DNA from: Phlegmacium glaucopus
Taxonomy: Eukaryota > Basidiomycota > Agaricomycetes > Agaricales > Cortinariaceae
DNA length: 64,000 bases
NCBI GenBank assembly: GCA_015039465.1
Contig: MU130541.1
Span: forward strand, 429,687-493,686
Reading direction: 5' to 3'
In this document: positions 55,771 to 64,000 of the stretch, one piece after another
Layout: each line of letters starts with the position of its first letter
Numbering within the stretch: the first letter of the stretch is position 1
Translations under genes and position numbers: made by a program
Notes under the pieces: generated by a model
Told to the model about the DNA's origin: nothing
The model's input: only the letters and a program-made list of their open reading frames with translations
The model's database searches: none

Positions 55771-56550
55771 TTAAGAGGATCCGTAACAATCGAGACACGT
55801 CGTGGTGTTACTAGGTGAAAGAAAAAAAAATTAGATCGAATGCATACCATGGAAAAAATTGGTGTTTTCACGTACTTCTGGATATTCTCAAAGCAACAAC
55901 TTCGGCAAAGCAGTCTACCACACCCAGGTCCGAACTCTTCTCGATCCTGTCCTCCATCTCTACTACAAGCCAGATCGTCTTGATCAACAAGCTTTCGTCT
56001 CTTTCCCGCAGTAGGATTAGATGTTGGCATCAAAGGTGGATGGAGGATAATATTGGTATTTGGAGAGTTTAGTGACAATACCGAACGACGTGGCGAACCG
56101 CCAGCTGGAGACGGTGATGGTGTTGGTGACCACGTCAAGTGTGGCGTTGGTGGTTGAGAGGCGGCTGAAGCAGTGCATGTACGAGAACACACCGCACATG
56201 TGATAGATAGACATCTATGGAACAGGTGAGCTCAGTGGAAAATAACGTGGTGACACAAGCGGTGGCTATAAATCAAGTTCCACCCACACTCACCTGGCAC
56301 AGTACTGAATATTGTCGTTGTGGGTCACATTGAGAGCACGGTGGCATGTTGAGCAGATGGGTATCGCAATGGTAGTCAGTTTGTTGGCATTAGCAAGGAC
56401 TTTAGCTGAGGTCGATTGGGGGGTCAAGGAGGGACGAGTTCGAGCGAGCCTGCGTCGTTTGAGGGGTGGTTGAGCTGCTGGATATTCAGAGTAGTTAGAA
56501 AAATTCGAGGAGATTGTATAAAGAAGCGTACAAGAGAGGCAGTCTTTCAT
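55771..56550 (-). CDS. Cysteine-rich, probable zinc-binding protein of unknown role
   Basis: Model complement(join(55771..55810,55876..56214,56294..56550)), 211 aa, two introns. After an Arg-rich segment (QPPLKRRRLARTRPS) come three Cys clusters: CSTCHRALNV, YCARCLSITCAVCSRTC across intron 1, and PGCGRLLCRSCCFENIQNN continuing across intron 2 to TTCLDCYGSS. The pattern of CxxC pairs suggests two or three zinc sites, and the basic segment suggests nuclear location. The middle (about residues 100-165) is Pro/Ser-rich. I have seen this ending (GCGR...CRxCC ... TTCLDCY) as a feature of basidiomycete proteins without assigned function. The start is uncertain. The frame is open upstream of the Met at 56550 and an additional 5' exon is possible. 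Confidence 0.7.
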
Positions 56551-57065
56551 GTTTCGTTCACAGAGCCTCTGAACAAAATCTGCGAGCAGCCATCCACGCG
56601 GTAAATAAAGGACATCAGTGACATTGATTACCTAACCATTCAGATTCTTTGTTTTTCCAAGTCTCGAATTTGCACCACAATTCACCGTATTACTGGTATG
56701 TTATTCAGTACATTCTGTACTGTTGTCCGTTTCATAAACAAGGATTACTGCTACTTCCGTGATTTCTTTGTTTGACAGCCGTTCAGAGTCAGCTTTGACT
56801 TTTACGTGACGTCTCTGGCAGCCTCAATGAGCCGAGATGGAATCATTCATGAATTTTCCTTTTTAGGAAGGACCCTGAAAGGCTTTGTCCGGATTAGCGA
56901 TTCGAGAGCTTTTTGGTCCTTGTCGAGGACTCGAGGTGAGCGAATGTGTTTCTCCCCAAAGCTCTCCAAAGCTGCCCAAAGCGGAAAGTATTCTTTGTGG
57001 GTAAGCGTCACGCGACGTGACCGAACGTGCAACCTCTTTTTCTTCGTCCTTTGTGCTTGCTCGCC
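56551..57065. other. Divergent intergenic region
   Basis: 515 bp between the divergent Cys-rich gene and the gene at 57066. It holds two promoters in principle. The block around 56930-56960 (cttgtcgaggactcgaggtgag) is a small inverted-repeat-like stretch. No TATA box recognised. Confidence 0.35.
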
Positions 57066-58674
57066 ATGTCATCCCAGAAATCCATCGCAGATCTCCAGCT
57101 ATCTGAAGAGGAATGGGCCAAAAAGGCTCAAAATCAAAATTCAACAGATTTGACAAATGCTAGCTCTCCTACAATGAAAATTGTTGGACAATCTGAAGAT
57201 GTCAAAGCCTTTCTCAAAAAGTGCAGCGGCACTGACGCCGATTATATCAACGTTTGGTATAGCGTGTTTGATTCCTTTCTTTGGGTTATGGGACGCGTTG
57301 AGGGGGTCATTAGAGTGCCTATGCAGCGTTTTGTAAAATTTTCCATCTTTACAGCTCGAGTTCTTCGTTGAATCTTGAATAGGCTCTGGCTGGTGATGGG
57401 ATGATCTATTCACCTGGACATTTGGTCATGGGTATGAAACAACTCAAAAATGGAACTGAACGTACGTGTTTTTCCATCACATTACAAGTTACTTAACCTG
57501 CGCAAAACGACCAGTTGAACTCATCCTCCTTCCGTCCTGGGAATGCGAGAGCTAACGAAGAACAAGCTGCTCGGAAGGAGTTCAAGGAGAACCTTCCCAG
57601 AGACCCCTTCGATCGTGCCAAGGTTGAATTCGGCCTCTTCGATCCAATCGCGTCGTCTGACTGGAAGTCGTATAACAAAAAACGCAATGCTGCTCACGAA
57701 ATCATGGAACGTTTAGAAATTGATTGTGAAACGGAGCCATTCGTTCTCGCTGTCGGGGACATCATTCGTTCTGCCCTTGGTTCAGATCTTATTGGTGACG
57801 AAGACTGTAAAAAGATTGTGAAAGCTGTTTCGGTGACTGGCTGCGATGTCACCTGGGAAGATTCGGATGTGGTGAGTCGATTATTTTTATCTCTGCTTTA
57901 CTTCCAAAGCTTAATGAATAGATTCGGTGTGCTGACATTATATCGCGCATACACTCACTCACATCACCCAAATCGGTCGATGTCCATTTCACCTTTTATC
58001 GTCGGACCCGATGGTCCTCGGTTGAATGGGAGTATGCTCTCGGATTCATCATCAACGACAAGCCAGTCGACCCAGTTCGACTTTATCCCAATAATTCTAC
58101 TGAAACCATGGACCGCATGCATCAAAAAAATGGGTGGAAGCCATTCGGGTGGTTCTACCTTGACGATAGAGGATCTGAGCGCAGTCAATGCAACATCATG
58201 CACTCAGATCTCACGGATATCCATGATGCAATTTTTGGTCCTGGTGCTTTTGACAACAAAATGGACGCTCAAGCTACGAACACCGGTCAGACGGCTGCCA
58301 TAGGTAACCGGGTCACTTTACAGGATACAGCGAAGCTCGTGTTGGGCGCTGCTGGCATTCAGTTTGAGATTGCCGTAGAGAAAGACGAGGCGGACGGGTA
58401 TAAGGGTGGCGAAATCAGGATGGAGATCGTTAGTCAGAAGCCAGGTATCAACGCGGCCCACCTCAGGAAAATCTGCAATATTCCTTTGTTGGAGAGTGAC
58501 GGTAAGTTTCTCTTCCAAGTTCCAGTTGCGGGACAGAAAAGCATTGACGCTTTTTTTTTCTCAGATAAGGCCGATCTTTCGAAAGTTCAGATCAAGACGA
58601 ATGATGATAGCGAAGAAGAGGATGATTTCGATGAGGACGAAGATGACTCTATTAGTGATCATGATCATGATTAA
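57066..58674 (+). CDS. Acidic-tailed protein of unknown function
   Basis: Multi-exon gene. Coding stretches: 57066-57256 (SIADLQLSEEEWAKKAQ, KKCSGTDADYINVW), about 57384-57461 (ALAGDGMIYSPGHLVMGMKQ), about 57513-57870 (SSFRPGNARANEEQAARKEF, EIMERLEIDCETEPFVLAVG), about 57922-58500 (EYALGFIINDKPVDPVRLYP, GWKPFGWFYLDDRGSERS) and a last exon from about 58565 (KADLSKVQIKTN, then a long Asp/Glu run ending DHDHD). The junction between the first two stretches is unresolved and may involve a microexon. No domain recognised. The acidic tail resembles those of histone chaperones or nucleolar proteins, but this is only compositional. No signal peptide. Confidence 0.6.
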
Positions 58675-60916
58675 TGCTTTTACTTATTGTACAAAACCGA
58701 ATCAAATTTGCCATTTGCCATTTTCCTTACTCCATCTGCATCAACACCTATGTACTTAACGAGCTTCACAGTTCACGCTTTTTAATTGCAAACCAAGATC
58801 CCTGGTAAAGGATTAATCGATTGATACTCGGTCTTTATTGGAGGATACATCTATTTTCTTCTCCAGCTCGCAACTTACTTGCTCTCTCTACCAATCGTTA
58901 TCACAATTCTATTATCGAGATGGGGAGGTAACAATAAGCCGACGAGACAACACGAATCCTCTAAATTCGAATCGTAGCCTGTAGCCGAAACGGTATCTCA
59001 AATTACATTGTGCGGAAAGACGCGTCATCCGAGGGGAAGACAGGTAGCAAGAAAAGGGGATGGCTATTTCGTGTGTACGTCTTCTCCAGTAAAGTATCAT
59101 TCAGTATTCGTTTACTGGCCATCTCAGGCCCAAAACTACACATGGGTCATGACTTCAACTTCAGCAGCAGCAGCTTGCGGAGAGGAATTCGATGATTCAT
59201 AAATTGATGAGGTGCCAGTGGACCAAATCGAGTGTAGTTGAATATTAACCTCCACTACAATGCATCAAAAATAGGGATACAACACAGGGAGTTTACGCAA
59301 CTATCGAGAAAAAATGTTGTTTGCCCATTAAAACATTGTCGCGTCAAGATGTATTCCTGGCGAGAGAAATTTATTAGCGGGCCCAGAATGGTGCAGGGGA
59401 GAACTATTGCACTTACAATTTACAGAAAAGGTTCAGTCTTTTCCTCTCTTGATTTGTTGCCGATTGTATTGATTAAATGATGCTTGGAGTTGCACTGGTA
59501 TTGAAGCAGTGACAAAGGAGCGTTGGTCTAATGCGAGTAGTTGATAGCAGAGAGTATTTTGCCTGGTGGCAGAGGAGGTAGTACAAACTGACGATGGTGC
59601 AGCACGAACACTATCATATGTAACAAGGGGATTCACAGGCATTGTAGAGACTGTGGGGTAATTTGGATTGAGGATACACAGACTGTCAAACGCATGAGAG
59701 GCTGTCACAATGTGACGAAGCGAGTTTCAATGCTTCCCCTTCAACCTTCAACCTTCAGCACTGAATATTCAATATTCGACCCCATTACTCCTGTGTTGTA
59801 AGTCAATTTTGGTTTCGATGCCCAATATGCAACTTTCCCGCTCCTCAAAGAAGATTTTAACAGTTGTTTGGGGGTAACAGTTTGGTAATAACGAATTTTA
59901 ACAATGTCATTGACATGTGGGCCTGTTAAAATGTCAGCATTTTTCTCCGCCTGGGCTGGCTTGGATGGGCCCAGGGCTGCCACACCCTTCTCAGTTGCCA
60001 GGGACATGTCTACCAGAGCCCTCAAATTGATGCTGATAGTACTTGACATGCCGTGGGAACCGAAGGTCGAGCGGGAAGTCCTATCCTCTGGAGTTTGTGG
60101 AGAATTCGGCACCTGAAACCACCGTGAGAAGGGGAATTAATGTTGGATGGTTTGTTGAAGTGGCAAGGCCCAGGGGGTGGCGGAAAATAGACCACAAGGT
60201 CAAAAATTCATCACCCAGCCGTCCTATCGCCATTTTGAAGCAGGCATCGATATGATTATAATCTGAATTTTTAACAAATTTTAACAGGCCCAAAAGCCAA
60301 TACGACCTCTGTTATTATCTAGTTCTTTCAAGATTCAAGACAAATACCAGTGAGGTCCTGACTCGGACAGTGGCCAATGGAGCACGGCAGGCAAACGGCA
60401 GACATATAAACTTTGTTGAGGTCTCAAAATATGACAGCGTGAGTTCGTCTACTGTAAATCGTGGCAAAGTATTTACTGTATCGCTATTTCAAGATCCCTG
60501 AAGTGAAAAGTGAATCGTCATTCGAACTTTGGACCCACTCGACCTCGTGCTTAACGTTATCTGTATGAGAAGAACGGATGAAAGCGTGCCTCCTCCTATG
60601 TACGCTCGCAGATTCCATATGTTTGAATTTTATCAACCACTAGGCACATCTAGGCACATCTCATAAACCAAGGCCCTAAGGCTTAAGGCACATTCTATCC
60701 GCTAATAACCCGAAAAAGAAAATGGAGACTCTGCTTTCTTCATATTATCGTTCGCGTACCTGTATTGACAGACGTCACTATTTGGCAGATATTCCAAATG
60801 ATGATCCTGGTGTGGTCGACATTCTTATGCTGCTGAATGTACCTCTATTGAGATCGATGTCATCATATCTATATAAAGAGATCCTAGTCGAACGAACTCA
60901 ACACATATAATCCAAG
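58675..60916. other. Intergenic region with one unsupported minus-strand frame
   Basis: About 2.2 kb. The minus-strand frame 59741-60112 (123 aa, with GPHVNDIVKIRYYQTVTPKQ) together with 60110-60290 has some coding-like composition and might be a transposon remnant, but no family motif is visible. A direct repeat 'actaggcacatctaggcaca' lies near 60640. Confidence 0.35.
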
Positions 60917-62725
60917 ATGCCAAGTTGGCTTTCTACCTTCGTTATTACAACGATTCTCTATGCAGTTGTGGTGCGGAACAGTGTCTATATGTTCCCTAGA
61001 CTCTGGGACTGATTGGTTTCATTTCTTAGGTCAATGCAGACCCTATCCCAGTTCTGGAGGTTCGACAAACTCCCACTAACCCCAATGCTATCCTCCCCGG
61101 TTGGAGCCGAGTTGGTTGTTTTGTGTAAATTTGATTTCTATTTGATTTCTATTCTAGAAACATTCATAATATTAATGGGGTGAACATGTTCAGAGATCAG
61201 GGAGGAATACGTGTTTTGCACGCGGCTTCTTTCAGTAGTGCGAACATGACACCCGCGGCTTGTATGACTTTGTGTACCCCTGGAAACTTCGCATTCGCTG
61301 GAGTGGAGTTCCACCAAGTATGTTTTTTTATTTATTCACAAGAATGAGGCTGATAAATTATAATCATGGATAGCAATGCTGTACGTTCATAAACCACGAT
61401 CCATACCTTTAATTGTGTTGATTGAGGGCTAACGGCTTATTTATTTTTACTTGCAGTTTGCGATTATGCAATGCAGAAAACCTTTAGCGCACCAGACAGT
61501 GAATGCAATGACGCGTGCACTGGAGATAGTTCCTTGATATGTGGTGGGCCTCATAGGATCACTGTATTCGCGAACGAGTCGCCGCTTGCGATTCATCCGC
61601 GCAACAAGCCTTTCGTCAATACCTGGCAATACAAAGGCTGCTTCTCGTACGTTAATTCCCTCCGCGCCCTTTCTTTTTGTCAGATTGACAAAATTTGGTC
61701 ATAGGGACCTTGATCCTGTACAACAAGCACCTGCCGCCCGCGATCTCGAGCGTATTATAGGTCTATCCGGGCCTGCATCAGTGGAAACGTGCACTGCTGC
61801 CTGTAAAGCGCACAATTTTGTTCTTGCTGGGTTAGAAAATGGGGGAGAATGTTGTACGTATCGTTATGGCCTCAAATTCGCAAGTACCTAAATCTCCAAT
61901 CCTATAGGGTGCGGTAACGCAATGCTCGGAGGTGTAAAGGTCGCCGACAGCAATTGCCTTGTTGCGTGCAGTGGGGACCCTACAGAATTCTGTGGATCCT
62001 CTGGTTCCAACAATGGTGAGGGCCACACTCAAATAACAATCTACGAAGATACCTCGGCGCCTCCAGTCAATTTACAGACCTGTTTAAAATCAAAGATCGT
62101 CGGTGATGTCGTTCTGAGACCTGTTTTACAACAAAATGGCTCGCCGGTTGCGAATGCACTGATGCTGAGCGATGTATCTGATCCGACTTTCCCTCCAGGC
62201 TTTACGATTTTATCAGTGAATTTCTATTTCCATCTGCCTCAAACCTAAAATAACAATTTGCTTTTGTTACATATTTTAGGCCTGTAATAGTGGCGCTTGC
62301 CTCGACCATATGAACTTGGGATTAGTCACTCCTGGGGTTTTGAACGGACAGTTTTCAGATTCCTTCCTAGTGAATGTGGGGGATTCTCCAACGATGATCA
62401 GTGCAGGTTCTGGTGCGACATTTTTCAACGGATACTGTTGGATGGTGTGTGCATAGATACCTTTTTCGCCCATTGAAAATATCTGAATCAGATTTTATAG
62501 CCAAACCCCATCAACCCCATTGGCCCCCTGTTTCAGCCTCTTTTATTAGGCATTAATTCTCGTGCGGATCTCTGGGCGATTTGTCCCAATGTTACCGCAA
62601 GCGGGCGTCTTGATCTTGTGTTTTCCCCCATCGACGGTCACCCGCATTATCTGAAGAGTGATTGCGAAGCAATTTTTATAGAGACGGATATAGAGACGCA
62701 AACATTTATAGTCTCCTCACCTTAA
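60917..62725 (+). CDS. Secreted WSC-domain protein
   Basis: Model join(60917..60964,61030..61124,61194..61317,61374..61380,61457..61646,61705..61853,61908..62215,62280..62444,62501..62725), 436 aa. Hydrophobic start LSTFVITTILYA acts as signal peptide (the first donor, gttgtg, is weak and uncertain). Two carbohydrate-binding WSC domains follow. First: GWSRVGCF, IRVLHAASFSSANMTPAACM, FAFAGVEFHQQCFCDYAM, SECNDACTGDSSLICGGPHR. Second: YKGCFSDLDP, TCTAACKAHNFVLAGLENGG, ECWCGNAMLG, CSGDPTEFCGSSG. A 7-nt exon (61374-61380) is required to join the first domain. The C-terminal third (SGACLDHMNLGLVTPG, DSPTMISAGSG) is a beta-rich domain without assigned family, also seen after WSC repeats in other basidiomycetes. 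Likely binds glucans in the wall or in plant material. Confidence 0.85.
61374..61380 (+). other. 7-nt microexon of the WSC gene
   Basis: CAATGCT bounded by tag and gtacgt. Including it joins VEFHQ to QCFCDYAM in frame. Skipping it leaves the WSC domain without its CxC and out of frame. Confidence 0.75.
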
Positions 62726-63840
62726 CAAAGTGAATCACTGGAAGCAAGGTTTCCAACGAATAAGTGGTATATGACGAGTATTTTTAATCCTCCAGAAAGC
62801 GTAGTCTGTAGCGTACATACCTTACTCATATCTTTTGTAACCGAGAAAAACTCAGAATTGATGGTTTCATACTTGTCTCCTTTCTTGTCAAGTTTTTTCT
62901 GTTCAAAGTTTTCTTAGTATAGAACTCACAAATGAGCAGAAACAGTCAAAATTTGCCGGAAATTCAAAGGGTTGGCCAAGAGTCGGCTGATATCATCAAG
63001 ATACTGCACAGTCAATGAACGTGGGCAACGAGAAAAGGCCGTGGCGTCTGTGCACCGTCCGTGCCACGTCTGTGCAGAATTACACGGACTGCACGGCTTT
63101 TGCACGGACCTCCATATAAGATATTAATTTTAACTACATCTTCCAAGGTCAGTAGAGCTTTTTTTCCAATGTTTTTTCGCTTTCCTTTGTTATTCAAAGG
63201 CATGTACATCGTTTACCACAGATCAGGCTCTTAATTTCTGATCACAGGCGGATACTATAGATCAAGGGGGCACCAGGATCAAAAAAAAATACCCGGGGTC
63301 GATTTATTTTTTAAGCCAACTTTGGGTGGACTAACTAACTTATGTAATCAGGCACACATCTATATATGGCAATATGACGTCATCCTATCCTCACCTCCGT
63401 GCTCGCTTGCCTCCCCTTTCCTCAGAAGACACCTCACAAGCAGTGCAAACCTAATTTTGGGGCTCCAACTCTAGGTATTAGAGGTGATACTAACATCTCA
63501 GGTAAGTAATGCAGCACAATCCTACAGTTACTTGATAATGTGGTACTTACCCATTGAGTTTCACAGCCAGACTGATTACATTTGATTGTGCCACCTGATC
63601 AACCATCAAGTACCTGGATGAAGGGATATTCAGTGCATTTAAAATTGCCTATAGATAGTAGATACTGGTTGTAAATAGTGTGATCACCCATAAAATATGA
63701 ATATTACAGTCTTATCTACCTACACCAGACCTATGCTACTAGAGAAACTCATTTCTGCACATCTTATGCATGTAGTAAGGCCTTAATAGCTTCAAATTGA
63801 TGTTTTAAACCCTTGTTCTGGTGAAGTCCTTTTTTTTTTT
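62726..63840. other. Intergenic region
   Basis: No gene recognised. At 63027-63112 a GC-rich stretch contains several overlapping direct and inverted cgtgca/tgcacg motifs, suggesting a small palindromic repeat. From 63260 on there are pieces (gtggactaactaac) shared with the terminal repeat. Confidence 0.4.
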
Positions 63841-63841
63841 T

Positions 63842-64000
63842 CGGGGCCTCCAGCTGGACTAACCAACCAGGTACCGGTCTGGCATTTCGATCCCGGTGCC
63901 CCCTTGGGTCTGGGAATCGTCTTTTGAGACCTCTCTACTTAGGGTTCGGAAAAAAATTAGGGGCCTCCAGCCAGGACTAACTAACCGGGTAGTGGTCCGG
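63842..64000 (+). repeat. Duplicated repeat at the window end
   Basis: A unit beginning ggggcctccagc and containing ggactaac[ct]aacc[ag]ggta[cg][ct]ggtc[tc]gg occurs at 63843-63882 and again from about 63959 to the window end, about 117 bp apart. Probably part of a larger repeat or transposon extending beyond the window. Confidence 0.6.

Noticed and set aside
59741..60112. 123-aa minus-strand frame
   Set aside because: Somewhat coding-like but no family or splice support, so it is mentioned only as intergenic content.

Overview
This is a nuclear genomic segment of an agaricomycete basidiomycete, probably a white-rot or litter-decaying member of the Agaricales. The reasons are dense short GT-AG introns (about 45-70 bp, some genes with more than ten), basidiomycete-type F-box, WSC, DUF3632-like and SRPK-like kinase genes, two-gene DNA transposons, and four tandem class II (ligninolytic-type) peroxidase genes whose predicted Mn site is Glu/Ser/Asp, a type known from Agaricales.

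Layout. Positions 1-1,685 are AT-rich, internally duplicated, low-complexity DNA. Positions 1.8-12.2 kb hold two paralogous F-box-type genes (1834-3116 and 10857-12196) lying on either side of two complete-looking DNA transposons: a 3,332-bp Tc1/mariner-superfamily element (3629-6960, TA flanks, DD34E transposase plus an unrelated passenger gene) and a 3,125-bp PIF/Harbinger element (7647-10771, TTA flanks, DDE transposase plus a Myb/SANT-like gene). The Harbinger element has split an older coding fragment. At 14.4-15.3 kb is a small secreted-protein gene, at 15.9-17.2 kb an apparent pseudokinase, and at 17.7-18.4 kb a decayed C2H2 zinc-finger gene.

Positions 18.5-28.3 kb are a second local-duplication zone: a broken PRP43/DHX15-type DEAH helicase copy, a helicase fragment carrying a 40-bp perfect palindrome, a DUF3632-like pseudogene, and a second, better preserved helicase copy with DEAD in place of DEAH. 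Positions 28.4-36 kb are a conserved-gene block: an unknown protein, mitochondrial HSP60 with a heat-shock-element-like site in the 89-bp gap before it, a GPI-type cupredoxin-like cell-surface protein, and the mitochondrial complex III assembly factor Cbp3/UQCC1. Positions 36-38.6 kb show no gene I can defend.

Positions 38.6-54.7 kb are the peroxidase array: four head-to-tail units of about 3.3-3.9 kb (ATGs at 39836, 43817, 47304 and 52580), each with a TATATAAA box about 82-91 bp upstream of the ATG and an 18-exon gene containing 7-, 13- and 15-nt microexons. A 471-bp TA-flanked MITE sits in the promoter region of copy 2 and is absent from the matching site of copy 3. From 55 to 62.7 kb are a cysteine-rich zinc-binding-type protein, an unrecognised acidic-tailed protein and a secreted WSC-domain protein. 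The last kilobase carries a short duplicated repeat.

Functionally, the peroxidases, the cupredoxin-like protein and the WSC protein form a secreted or cell-surface set, HSP60 and Cbp3 are mitochondrial housekeeping, and the rest is dominated by local duplication, transposition and gene decay. Exon models were read by eye from splice signals and reading-frame continuity. No searches were run.
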